Of a stretch of DNA of 27,849 nucleotides, positions 1 through 12,800 are shown in pieces. The stretch is from Baffinella frigidus (Eukaryota > Cryptophyceae > Cryptomonadales > Baffinellaceae). The notes beneath the pieces were generated by a model. That model did not search any database. It worked only from the letters and a program-made list of their open reading frames with translations, and was not told the DNA's origin. The DNA is taken from the NCBI GenBank assembly GCA_026770585.1, contig MU646339.1, positions 632,651 through 660,499 on the forward strand. Reading direction: 5' to 3'. Made by a program: the position numbers and the translations under genes. The stretch's first letter is position 1, and each line of letters opens with the position of its first letter.

Positions 1-128
1 TTGTTGGGGTGTGTGGTGTGTGGTGTGTGGTGTGTGGTGTGTGGTGTGTGGTGTGTGGTGTGTGGTGTGTGGTGTGTGGTGTGTGGTGTGTGGTGTGTGG
101 TGTGTGGTATGTGGTGTGTGGTGTGTGG
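1..128. repeat. TGTGTGG heptanucleotide minisatellite
   Basis: About 17 tandem units of GTGTGGT, nearly perfect, with one GTATGTG variant near 108. Open frames across it are low-complexity artefacts. Confidence 0.95.
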
Positions 129-189
129 TCTCTCGGCTGTGTCCGCCCCCCCTAGGCTTGAACCTTGCCAGCGTCGCGTGCTGCGGTCT

Positions 190-487
190 GTCTGGCGAGA
201 GCGATCGAGATCGAGATCGAGATACAGAGAGAGCGAGAGAGCGATATAGAGAGCGACAGAGAGAGAGAGCGAGAGCGAGAGCGAGAGAGCGACTAAGGTT
301 CGCGGTCTGTCTGACGAGAGAGTGAGAGCGAGAGTGAGAGCGAGAGAGCGAGAGCGAGAGAGAGAGCGAGAGAGAGAGAGCGAGAGAGAGAGAGCGAGAG
401 AGCGCACGAGAAAGCGAGCGACAGAGCGACAGAGAGAGAGAGAGAGAGCGAGAGAGCGAGCAAGAGAGAGAGAGAGAGAGAGAGCGA
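190..487. repeat. GA-rich microsatellite (GAGAGC)
   Basis: Irregular GAGAGC/GAGAGA repeats, interrupted by copies of the e37 3' end near 289-311. Confidence 0.92.
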
Positions 488-541
488 CTAAGGTTCGCGG
501 TCTGTCAGGCGTGCGGAAGCCGGGTGCGGCGCTGCCTTCAA
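488..541 (-). CDS. Exon e37: candidate terminal exon with stop codon
   Basis: 54 nt after acceptor cctgtag. It reads LKAAPHPASARLTDREP and a TAG stop. It is in phase with e36. The intron before it is about 490 nt and holds a foldback element. Copies of its 3' end lie further left at about 289-311 and 183-203, as for other exons. Identity as the last exon rests on phase, acceptor and stop only. Confidence 0.58.
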   Translation of the reverse strand: MKAAPHPASARLTDREP

Positions 542-3500
542 CTACAGGGGTGACTCGAAATTAAGGACACGCACCGCCTTAGGGCTAGTCCTCGGAGCAT
601 ACAACCACCCTAGGGGCACAAGACCATTATGCTCCGAGGACTGGCCCTACGGCGGTGCATGTCCTTACTTTCGAGTAAGCACTGTACGCTCTGGATTCCA
701 GGAGGCAATCACGCCAGGCGATCTCATATGGAAACACTTATAATTTATAAACCGGATTTCAATCAAAATTACTACACGTTTTCTTCAATATTGCTAGTAA
801 AGATCGTTCTGTGTAGCAAATTTCATTGGATCCAGTTTATAAATATAAGTGTTTGCGTATGAGATCAGGGAGTGGGGTGCTCAGGGGTTCTCGCTAGTCC
901 CGGTCAGCTCCTTGCTTTACACAAAATTGCTTTACAGCAAATCGATGTAGAGTGAAGTTGCTTTACAATAAATTGCTTTACACTAAATTGCTTTACACTA
1001 AATTTCCAATGCAACGACTTTACAAACCTGGGCGGGGAAGTCGTGCGCCGTAGCCTGCTGCCATGCGTCCTCTCGCCGAATCTCCAGCTGTACGGGTTTC
1101 GGGGTTCAGGTTTCGGGTTTCGGGTTAGGGGTTCGATTTTCGGGTTTTCTTTTCTTTTTCTTTTTTTCTTTTTTCTTGATCCAATACCTGGACCCGAAAA
1201 CTGTTTCTTTAGTTTCAGGGTTCAGTTTTCGGTCCAGGTGTTAGATTTCAGGGTTCAGGGTCTGGGGTTTAGGGATTAGGGTTGAGGGCGGGCGACACAC
1301 CATGGCGCCATCCAGCGCTTTCCTCACCCCCGCATCCTCCCCCGTGCTCCTGCCCAGGGTTGCGGTTTAGGGTTTGGGGATGAGGGTTTAGGGTTTAGGG
1401 TTTGGGGTTTAGGGATCAGGGTTTAGGGTTTAGGGTTTCGGGTTTAGGGTTTAGGGTTTCGGGTTTCGGGTTTCGGGTTTAGGGTTTGTTGGGTTTAGGG
1501 TTTCGGGTTTAGGGTTTGTTGGGCTTGGGGTTTAGGGTTTAAGGTTCAGGGTTCATATGTTAGGGTTTGTTGGGTTAGGGTTTCGGGTTTCGGGTTTCGG
1601 GTTTCGGGTTTCGGGTGTAGTGTTTATGGTTTAGGGTTTATGTTTTACGGTTTCGGGTTTCGGGCTTAGGGTTTCGGGTTTCGGGTTCAGGGTGTAGGAG
1701 GGGTCCGAACTGCAAGCTCTCGGCGTGGGAGGGCGGGCGCGGAGGGCGGGGCGCGAGGGTTTAAGGTTTCGGTTTTCGGTTTTCGGTTTTAGGGGTTAGT
1801 GTTTATTGTTTATTGTTTAGGGTTTAGGGTTCATGATTTAGGGTTGGTTGAGTTTAGTGTTTAGTGTTTAGGGTGTAGTCATCAGTGTTTCGGGTTTCGT
1901 GTTTCGGGGTTAGGAGGGGGTCGCACTGCAAGCTCTCGGCGCGGAACGGCGGGCGCGGGGGCGGGGCGTGAGGGTTTCGGGTTTTGGGTATAGGGGTTCG
2001 GTTTTCGGTTTTAGGGTTTAGGGTTTAGGTTGTAGTGTTTGTTGTTCATTGTTCATGGATTTATGGGCTATGGGTTAGGGCGTGGGGCGTAGGGCGTAGG
2101 GTTCAGGGTTCAGGAGGGGGGTCGCACTGCAAGCTCTCGGCGCGGGAGGGCGGGCGCGGGGGGCGGGGCGCGAGGCGCGAGAGCGCGGCGAGCGTGTCGG
2201 GTGTTGTGTCGTGTAGCACCGCCCCCACCTGGACAGGAGAGGTTCAGGGTTCAGGGTTCAGGGTTCAGGGTTCAGGGTTGAGGGACTAGGCTAGAGTCGT
2301 GCGGGGCCGAAGAGCACTGCCCGCCGAGACAAACGTCGAGATTGGGACGGAGTTCCCCGACACAGAAGACACAGAGATGGGAAATCTGAGAGCACATTCA
2401 AGCAAAAACTTTCCAAGCCCTTTCAAATGGCGTTCCTAACTTTTTGAGCGGACTAAAATCGATAATATTTCAGGGGGAAACCTCGAAATCGCCTGGGGAT
2501 TATTTTTTAAAAAGAAAAATACTTATTCCCGGATGAAATTCCTCTATTCAAAACCGCCAATTTGTACATGTAACGCATTCGTGGTGGAATTTGGAGCCGT
2601 GCCTACCGCTTTTCGGTAGGAAACGTGATCAGCTCTCGTACACACCTGGACGTGCGTCTAGAACCGACATTTAAAAAGAGGCCTTGACCCGCCTCGAGTG
2701 GCTACATGAGTAAGGGTGGGGAGCCTGACCGGACAGGGTTAGTACCGGGTGGACACGATAAATCAGCTACAGTCGTACACATAAAGCTAATAATAGTAAA
2801 GCAATCATGCAGGGTGGGGAGTCTCGACCCTGCCCGGTCAGTGCCGGGGGAAAGCGATGCCTCAGCTACAGTCGTACACATCAAGCTAATACTAGCAAAG
2901 CAGTTATGGAGGGTGGGGAGTCTCGACCTCGAACCACCTGGACGTGCGTCTACAACCGACATTTAAAAAGAGGTCCTGAACCGCCTCGAGTGGCTACATG
3001 AGTACAGGGGTACCCAGCTAAAATTGGTACCCCTGTAAGGGTGGGAAGTGTCGACCTTGAGGCGCTTCCGGACGACCGGCCGCTGCGAGTTGAGCCACCT
3101 GCCCGGGGTGTGTCCAACACTCATCAGAGCGTGTCCAACACTCATCAAAGCGTGTTCAGCACACCGCAGGGTGTGTCGGACACTGATCAGAGTGTGTCCA
3201 ACATTCATCAAGGCGTATCCAGCACACCACATGGCGTGTTCCGGACGACTGGGCGCTGCGAGTTGAGCCACCTTCCCGGGGCGTGTCCAACACTCATCAG
3301 AGCGTGTCCAACACTCATCAAGGTGTGCTGGACACTCATAAAGGTGTGCCCGAAACTCATCAAGGCGTGTTCAACACTGATCAGGACGTGTCCGGAACGC
3401 TTCCGTGTGTGTCCATCACTCACCAAGCCGTGTCCACCGCACCTGAAAACAAATCCAACACTCGAAAGAGCGTATCCATCCTCAGAGCGTGTAGGGTTCA

Positions 3501-3764
3501 GGGATTCTAGTCATCAGTCGTACGGGGGACTGTGCTGTACCCGTGGGGGACGGTGGTTTCGGGTTTCGGGTTTCGGGTTTCAGATTTCGGGTTTATGGGT
3601 TAGGGTTTAGGGGCTAAGGTTTAGGGGCTAGGGTTTAGGGGCGAGGGGTTAGGGTTCAGGGTTGAGGGGAACCCGCGGGGGACGGTGGTGACGACAGGTT
3701 CGACGGTCTTGGTCTCGAGCATCGCTGTCGAGTACCGCAGCACCCGCGGCACCTTCGCCTGCAA

Positions 3765-3853
<89 letters not shown>

Positions 3854-6800
3854 TGATGGAGGAAGTACAGCTGAGCGGGACTGCAGAAAACCGTTTTCAC
3901 CTGTAGCCCGTACGGCACCTTCGCCTGCAATCAGTGTTCGTGTTGGTTAGTACCTCAACTAACCAACTGGTTTGATTGTTCTCTGGTTGTTCAGCCAACC
4001 GTCGTCGTCACCGCGCCTCTGAGGAGTGTCAGACACTAGCACGTACAACTCACAGTACAGCGAACTAGTACCACGTACAGCACCCGCGGGACCTTCACCT
4101 GCAATTATTGTTCGTGTTGGTTAGTAACCGTTGGTTAGTAACCATTACTAACCGTTGGTTAGTAACCAATCACGCCATTCAAGCTGAGTGCCCAAACCCC
4201 CAAACCCTGAAACCCCATACCCCAACCCCCCCACCAGAAACCCCACACCCCAATCTCAAGACCCTAAACCCCAATCTCACGAACAACATCAAGACTCACG
4301 GAAAGGGTACCATCGCCCGCTCGCCCTTTGGGCAAACGCTGAGCGATTTCATCTCACAACGTACCAGAATCTGTCCACATTAAAAGGCGTAAGATAGCAT
4401 CATTGTATGCCTAAAATAGCATATACACCCTTATCTTCGGCGTCGGAAGCCTAAGATAGCGGGACAGAATCTGTCTTGTTCCGAAATTAGATTGACCCGA
4501 CGGCAGAGAGAGCCCAAACCCCAAACTCCATACCAGAAACCCCACCCCCTACCCCCCAAACTGCAGAGGAAACGCACCTTGGCTCGCTCGCCCTGGTCGA
4601 AGCGCTGGGCGATCGACCCGACAGCAGAGTGCGCGAAGGCCTGCACCGACCGGTCGATGATCTTGTCCAGGAGCACGTCCACGATTCCTGCGGGATTGGG
4701 AGGTTCTCTTAATTGTTAATAGTTAATTGTTGGGCTTCAAAGATTGAAGAGCATGTCAACAACCCCTGCGGGTCGCACCACAGGTCAAAACCCAGATTTT
4801 TAATGTTGAGGCTCCCTACGTTTGAAAGCGTTTCCTGGCACACACGAAACATTCTTGCGCCCAGGAGTGGTTGCATTTGAGGAGTGCGCCAAGGCTAGCA
4901 CCGACCGGTCGATGATTTTGTCCAGGAGAACGTCCACAATCCCTGGCGGAGGGTTTGGGTTTATGGTTTATGGTTTAGGGTTTGGGGATTCTCGATTGAT
5001 TGTTGGGGGTTGGAGGTTAGGGTTGAGGGGTTTGGCGTTTGGGATTTGGGGTTTGGGGTTTGGGGTTTGGGGTGTGGGGTTTGCGGTTTGGGGTTTGGGG
5101 TTAGGGGTTAGGGGTTGATGGTTTGGGGATTAGGGGTTAGAAGTTCTAATTCATCTGTTCACAGGGTTTCTCGCTACCCAGTCAATAATTTGCCTTATTT
5201 GCCATAAACATTGACTTTTGGATAATCCCCGAAGGGCCCTCCGTGGTGCACAGTGAAGAGTGCGTACCGGGGTTGTCGCTCGTGCCCCACATGATCTCTC
5301 CGATCAACCCTTCGGCCATCTCTTCAAAGTCCTCCTGTTTGGGGTTTAGGATTTGGGGTTTAGGGTTTGGGGTTGGGTTTTTGGGTTTTGGGTTTTGGGT
5401 TTTGGGTTTTGGGTTTTGGGTTTTGGGTTTTGGGTTTTGGGTTTTGGGTTTTGAAGATCCGGGTTTCGGGTTTATGGTTTCGGGCAGGGCTGAGACCTGC
5501 ATGGAGTTGATCTTGTTGACGAGCGCCTCGCGCTTGTCCCCCGTGGGCTTGAGCACCTGCGATGCGGGAGTTATGGTTAGGATTGAATGATTCGGGGTTA
5601 GTGATTCGGGATTCGGGGTTGGGGAGTTGGGGTTAGGGGTTAAGGGTTAGGGGTTAAGGGTTAGGGGTTAGGGGTTAGGGGTTAGGGGTTAGGGGTTGGG
5701 GATTAAGGTTTAGGGATTAGGGGTGGGAGATTCGGGATTCGGGATTCGGGATTCGGAATTTGGGATTATGGTTCAGGGTTTAGAGATTGGGGATTAGGGG
5801 TTCGGGATTTGGGATGCGGGATTCGGGATTATGGTTAAGGGATTAGGGATTAGGGATTAGGGATGAGGCATTAGGGATGAGGGATTATGGTTGAGTGATT
5901 AGTTATCAGTTATTAAGGGATTAGGGTTTAGAGTTTAGGGATTAGGGTTGAGGCGCACCGTCTCTCCGGGGATCGCGACGGGCCGCAGCTCTAGGCTTTA
6001 GAGTTTAGGGATTAGGGATGCGGGATTAGGGATTGGGGTTTCGGGATTCGGAATTCGGGATTCGGGATTAGGTTTTAGGAATTAGGGATGAGGGAAGAGG
6101 GATTTTGGTTTAGGGATTACGGTTTAGTGATGAGTGATTAGTGATTAGTGATTAGTGATGAGGGTTTAGGGTTTCGGGTTTAGGGCTTAGGGTTTAGGGT
6201 TGAGGGTGGCGCACCGTCTCTCCGGGGATCGCTACGGGCCGCAGCTCCTTCCTTACGATGCCTTGCGCCTGTTCGGCATCAGGGTTTAGGGGTAAAGCTC
6301 CAGCCTCGATCTGAGCCACTTCATAATTTCTAGGGGTTAGGGGTTTCGTCACGGAAGCGTCGAGCTCTGTTCACACTTTTTTGGGACCTGAAGCGGATCA
6401 AATCCCCTCTACGCTCACCCCTTTTGTTGATCATCTTGGCGAGTTGGTCCGAATGGTCCTCTCTTCTGCCTCACTCGGGTTCACCGACTATCCTCAAGTC
6501 GACATGCTAGGTTCCCGGTACAAATCCGTCAACTTTGGCGCGGGAAAGAGCCCGGGCTCGCCAAATTGGAGAGCCCACACAGACTGAGACAGACCACGCC
6601 AGAGGGCTCGAGGAAACCGACTGTCTTATCCGAGCCAGATCTGGCTAAAGTGACTTTGGAATCCTTCGGGCTTCCGCTGAAAGATGTCAAAAGTGGATAT
6701 TTCGAGCCCTCTGGCGTGGGACCTGGACGATCTTGGCGAGCTCGGTGCGGTTGGCAGACTTTTCATAAGTTGACATGCTGGGTTCGTGGTACAAATCCGT

Positions 6801-9800
6801 CAACTTTGGCGGGGAAAAGAGCCCAGGCCACTTAGCAGCCACCGGGGGCTTCCCGGACACAGTCCATCTAAACGATTTGGACTAGAATCTTATCCATTTG
6901 CATTGGATTATAACCGCATTTCCCCCTAATATCCGGGGGGAAAGGAACTCGGCCGCTGCTAAGTGGCACGCCAAATTGGTGAGCCCAAATCAACCTGGAC
7001 GATTTTGGCGAGTTCTTTAACGTCGAAGTCCGAATGGTCCTCTCCGTCATCGAACCTGGGTTAGGGTTTTGGGTTTTGGGTTTTGGGTTTTGGGTTTTGG
7101 GTTTTGGGTTTTGGGTTTTGGGTTTTGGGTTCAGGGTTTAGGGTTTAGGGTTTAGGGTTTAGGGTTTAGGGTTTAGGGTTTAGGGTTTAGGGTTTGGAGT
7201 TTAGGGTTTAGTGTTTAGTGTTTAGTGTTTGGGGTTTGGGATTTGGGGTTTGGGGTTTGGGGTTTGGGATTTGGGGTTTGGGGTTTACGCGTGTTTCTTG
7301 GCGTCCACGGGGTTGGCTAGCTCGTTGTGCACCTGAGGTTATGGGCCCCGAGGGTCAGGTTATGGGCCCCGATAGGTTATGGTCCCCAATTATCCCGAGA
7401 GTCAAGTTATGAGCCCTGAGGGTCGGGGTTCGAGCCCTGCGTGCGACAGTTGGACAGACCAGCGCGTTTTCTTGCGCGAAACGCCGCAGCGTCCCGTGTT
7501 ACGTACACACCCAGCCCGGTCCGGTCCGGGTTCACGAGGGTGCAGGGTTTAGGGTGTAGGATTTGATCATGTGTTTTTGGACGCCCCTAAAATCACACAC
7601 TCCTGGGTGTTAGAGCGCGGAATCCAAAGGGTCTGGGCGCGGACCTGGCAGGCGAGGACCGTGGAGGGTTTGGAAGGGTTTCGGGTGTCGGGTTTGGGCG
7701 AAACCCTCGGCGAGGACCGGGTAGGGTTTGTGAGGGGTTTTCGGGTTCGGGCGAGATTTTCCAGGGGATTAGGGTTAGCGAGGGATGTTTGAGGGTTTGG
7801 TCGAGGGTTCTTCGGGTTTCAGGGTTTGCGAGGTGGTTTTAGAGTGCGGGCGATGACCTCGAGGGCGCGCCAGCGGTCGTTCTCCTTCCCTTCGCGCCCC
7901 TGCACCTCGTGCAATCCCAGCAGCCCCATGAACGACTGCAGCCCCGCCCCTGCAGAGTGGGGTTTGGGGGTTACGGTTTGGGGTTGCCCCGCCCCTGCGG
8001 TTTGCGGTTTGCGGTTTGGGGGTTACGGTTTGGGGGTTACGGTTTGGGGTTTGTGGACTCATGACCTGTTTGATTTGGGGGTTTGGGTGTGGGGTGTCGG
8101 GTTTGGGGTTTGGGGTTTGGGGTGTGGGGTTTGGGGGGTTTGGGGTTTGAGGTTTGGGTTATGGGGTTTGGGGATTCGTGTTTTGGGCTTTGGGGTTTTG
8201 GGTTTTGGGGTTTAGGTTTTGGGTTATGGGGTTTGGGGATTCGGGGTTTAGGGTTTCGGGTTTCGGGTTTTGGGTGGGTACCGCGGTTGACGAGATCGGC
8301 AGACGTAAGGGGCTTCTGCAGGCCGGGCATGAATATCACCATGCACCTGGTTTCAGGTTCCGGTTTTTGGGGTTCAGGTTTCGGGTTCCAGGTTTTGGGG
8401 TGCAGGTTTCGGGTTTCGGGTTCCGGGTTTCGGGCACCGGGGTTTCGGGTTTCAGGTTCTGGGCCCACGCCAGGTCATAAGTGGAATTTTCATGAACACT
8501 CGTTCGCGCTGAAAGTGATTAGATGGCTTATCGTGGCACAGATTCTTAAAATGCCGCATAGCAAGGGCTCCAATTCCCAACACTGTTGTGGCATGTTTCC
8601 CGGGTAGAATCAACTTTACTCGAAGATCTTGAGTAAAAGGAAATTTCGACTTCTGACCTGGCGTGGTTTCGGGCTTCGGGTTCTACGGTTTCGGGTTTTA
8701 CGGTTTAGGGTTAAGGGATTAGGGCTTAGAGATTAGGTTTTAGGTTTCAGGTTTTGTGGTCTGTGGTTTGTGGTTTGTGGTTTGTGGTTTGTGGTTTGTG
8801 GTTTTGGATTTCGGATTTTAGGGTTTGGGTTTTGGATTTTATGGTTTTAGGGTTTGGGGTTTACTTTGCTGCGTACTTGAACGACACCTCTCTCTTCTCC
8901 TTGATCTGGAAAGAGCGGTTTGGGGTTTTGGGTTTGGGTTTTGGGTTTTGGGTTTCGGGTTTCGGGTTTTGGAATTAGGGTTTGGGGTTTGAGGTTTTGG
9001 GTTTCGAGTTTCGATTTTCGGATTTCAGGTTTCGGGTTTCGGGTTTCGGGTTTCGGATTTCGAGTTTCGAAAGTGTTCGTCGCTGCAGTCTTTTGAGTGC
9101 CCCCCCTGGTTAAGGTAGCTCAAAATGCCTCGCTATAGGGGAGAAGTACGGACATCGGTTTTCTTGTAGACGTATTGGCGGATGGCGATGGCACGCGCGG
9201 AGTTTCCGAACGCCTTGAGGATGTTGTTTCTGTCGATCACACGCAGTCCCAGCCTTTCCACGTCGCCCTCCTGTTTGGGGTTTACTTGGGGTTAGGGGTT
9301 AGGGGTTAGGGGTTAGGGATTAGGGGTTAGGGGTTAGGGGTTAGGGGTTAGGGGTTAGGGGTTAGGTGTTAGGGGTAAGGGTTGGATGATGTTGTTTCTG
9401 TCGAACACACGCAACCCCAGCCGTTCCACATCGCCCTCCTGTTTAGGGTTTATTTGGGGTTAGGAGTTAGGGGTTAGGGGTGAGAGGATGTTGTTTCTGT
9501 CGATCACGCGTAGCCCCAGCCTTTCCACGTTGCCCTCCTGCGCGCCCGAGTGATGGCAACCACGTCAGCATTGCCACGTCAGCACTTCAGGGTAAGACCT
9601 AGTTGCCCAACGCCTTGAGGATGTTGGATCTGTCGATCACGCGTAACCCCAACCGTTCCACGTCGCCCTCCTGCGCCCGAGCGAAGTGCCACGTCAGCAT
9701 TGGTGTACTTCTTTAACGTTTTTGGGGGGGTTAAGGGTTCGAGGATGTTGTTTCTGTCGATCACGCGTAACCCCAGCCGCTCCATGTCGCCCTCCTGCTC

Positions 9801-12800
9801 GCTCGAATGGCCACGTCAGCAATTCAGCATATGTTTCCGGGGTTCGGGTTTCGGGGTTCGGGTTTCGGGATTCGGGTTTCGGTTTTAGGGGAGGGCTCGG
9901 ACGTCTTCGAGGATGGTGATCCGGGGTTTTGGGTTTCGGGTTTTCGGGTGTAGGGTGTAGGGGTCAGGGTGTACGGTTTCGGGTTTAAGTCTCGGATGAT
10001 GGTGAGGCCTGGGTCGGGCGGAAGAGGGGGTTGTTCAGGGTTTAGGTTTTCGTGTTTCGTGTTTTCGGGTTTCGGGTTTTCTTGTTTTCGGGGTTCGGGT
10101 GTAAGGGTTTCCGGTTTAGGATTTTCGGGTTTGGGGTGAGAGGTTTCGGGTTTGGGGTGTGAGGTTTCGGGTTTCGGGCCTCGGGTTTGGGGTTTGGGGG
10201 GTGAGGTTTGGGGTTTGGGAGTTACGTCCTCGGAGACGGTGAGGCCCTGGGTCGGGAAGAAGAGGGGGTTTGTCATGACCTGGTTCAGGGTTCAGGGTTC
10301 AGGATTTAGGGTCTAGGGTTTAGGATTTAGGGTTTGGGGTTTGGGGTTTGGGATTTAGGGTCCAGGGTCTAGGGTTCAGTTTTTGGAGTTTGGGGTTTGG
10401 GGTTTAGGGTTTGGGGCTTGGGGGTTAGGGTTTAGGGTGTACCCGCGCCCAGATGCTGCGGAAGCGGTTCATGTCCGCCGACACTCGGAACCCCACCTGC
10501 AGTGCGTTTTGGGGTTTAAAGCTTAGGGTTTAGGGATCAGAATTTAGGGTTTAGGGTTCAGGGTTTAGGGTTTAAGGTTTATCCTGGGGCTTGCGTCCGT
10601 TGCCAGATTCTGGAGAATATTAATTGGGACTTGCGGGACGTCATAGTGTAGAATTTGTGTAGTAATTTTCGTTCGAAGATTATGAAACAAAAACAGCTTT
10701 CCCCGGATTAGGTTAGGGTACATCGTAGCCGAGGGTACATCCGCGTGGTTCAGTCAACAGTCGTGGGAGTTTATTTCCTGAAACCTAACCAATAAACCAT
10801 AAACCATAAAGCCCAAACGCCATAACCTGAGCCCTCGGGACATCTGAGCTGTCGGCAAGCCGCTCCCCACACAGCGGGCTACGAAGGGATTTTCGGGTGC
10901 TGAGCACCCGAGTTTCCGTTTCCTTATTCGTAGGAACCCCTCTATGACCCTACGGGTTGCCTACCGTAGGGTCCTAGGTCTGATCGCTTAGGGCTTATCC
11001 GAAATCCCTTCGAAGTCCGCTGTGTGGAAGTCCATCTCGGAAGATAGCTGAATCAATTCATTTCCACTAGGAGGTTGCATAGGAGAAATTAGTTAGGGCA
11101 AAGTAAATTTAATTAGGCGTTCCAATTAAATGAAAACGCTACTAGGGAACCGATTCATTCATCTTTCAAGATGAAACTGGACGGAGGTTGTTAATGTTGT
11201 TGTACCCGGACCCTGAGTCTATTCGGTCTTACCAATCTCATCTCAGAACATACCAGAATATGTCCACATAAAAAGGCGTAAGACAGCATCACTGTATGCC
11301 TAAAATAGCATAGACACCCTCATGTTCGGCGTCGGAAGCCTAAGATAGCGGGACAGAATCTGTCTTGTTCCGTAATCGAATCTGCCTCACCCGGGGCCTT
11401 TCCCGTTCCAAAGTCGACGAATTGGTACCACAAAACCACAAAGTTCATAGGCCAACGTCCTGAAAACCGGGTAGTTAGGCATACGGTGGTCCAACCACAC
11501 GGTGGGCTTCGAGGGTTTCGTTGACTCCGGATTCCAGGGTGTTACGTGGCCAATTTGCATTAGAAAAATCCTTAAAGTTAATTGTCTTCAGATAAGTTGA
11601 CTTTTGATGAAAGGTTCGTAGTCCACCGTGTGGACTCGACGAATTTGCACCACACAACCAGAACGTCAACTTAAGAACAGTCAAGCCGGGTTGAGGTTTT
11701 TTTATCGACCACCTCAGGGCCTCAGGGCCTATGTCCGGACCTGTATCGAGAGTGACCACTCGGAACACTACAGAGAACATTCTAAAGTTAATTATTGCAT
11801 TGTTTCTTAAGGAAACATGCCAAAAGTCAGCAATTTTTGTCACGTTATCCCCGGATATCCGGGGGTAATGAGATCTGTAGTCTCCCGATTAGCCACTTAG
11901 CAGCCACCGAGGTCTTCACGGATGCAGTCCATCTAAACGATTCGTACTAGAATCTTATCCATTCGCATTGGATCCCAACCGCATTTCCCCCGAGAATCCG
12001 GGGGACAATATCTTCAGTCGCTGCTAAGTGGAAGACGGGGCAGAGAGGGGTTGGGGTATACGTCGGAGCCGTTATCCGCAAGACGTTCCATAAGTGGCCG
12101 GAGATTGTCGATATTCGTGTAACCCGAGCCTGAGTCGTCAAACTCGGACCTGTTTCCAGATTTTGGGTTTAGATTCCAGCAAAGAAAATTACTACACGAA
12201 TGCTACATTACTACACGAATGCGTAAATTACTACACGAATATTTTAGTATTACTAGTAAGACCCGCTTGCGTAGTAATTTTCGTTGCCATAAAAGCATAA
12301 ATTTAATCGATTCTCGAGGTTGTCGATATTCGTGTAACCCGAGCCTGAGTCGTCGAACTCGAACCTATTTTCAGGTTTCGGGTTTCGACTTGATCTACGA
12401 AAATTACTACACGAATGCTATACTATTACTAAATTTAACCCCGCCCGGCTTTCGGGGTTTAGGTTTCGGGTTTAGGGATTGGGGGTTAGGGTTGAGGGAT
12501 GATTTCGGGTTTAGGGATGATTTCGGGTTTAGGGATTGGGGTTTCGGGGTTCGGAAGGACGCAGCCACGGACTTGTTCTCCGGCCCAGGGTTTCGAATTT
12601 CGGGTTTCGGGTTTCGGGTCCAGGGTTGCGAGAGAGGGGCGTGACCAACTGAGAGAGTAGAGCTCGCACGCGTCCCGTTTCGGGTTTCGGGTTTCGGGTT
12701 TCGGGTTTTGGGTTTCGGATTTTAGGGGTTAGGGCATAGTGTTGCGATGGAGGGGTGTGACCAAGTGAGGGAGATAGTTCGGTTTTCGGGTGTATTGTTT

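Noticed and set aside
322-564. Arg/Glu-rich plus-strand frame
   Set aside because: Translation of a GAGAGC microsatellite.
3108-3470. CRISPR-like spaced repeats
   Set aside because: Units are contiguous and degenerate minisatellite copies without unique spacers, in a eukaryotic intron.
3041-3610. 189-residue plus-strand frame with SVSNTHQ repeats
   Set aside because: Produced by a 21-bp minisatellite whose length is a multiple of three; other frames are equally open and the flanks are repeats.
5037-5118. Plus-strand frames encoding VWGLGFG-type repeats here and elsewhere
   Set aside because: Translations of TTTGGGG telomere-like arrays; low complexity, on the strand opposite to the exons, no splice or start context.
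7133-7190. A true chromosome end
   Set aside because: Arrays are short, internal, repeated in about 20 introns and flanked by exons of one gene; these are interstitial telomere-like repeats.
11475-11843. 122-residue minus-strand frame
   Set aside because: Spans a foldback element (11495-11633) and unique sequence; no domain, no splice sites, out of context with the channel exons.
12555-12590. Possible exon readable as PENKSVAASFR
   Set aside because: No acceptor and donor pair gives a phase that links e20 to e21; mentioned only as a lead.
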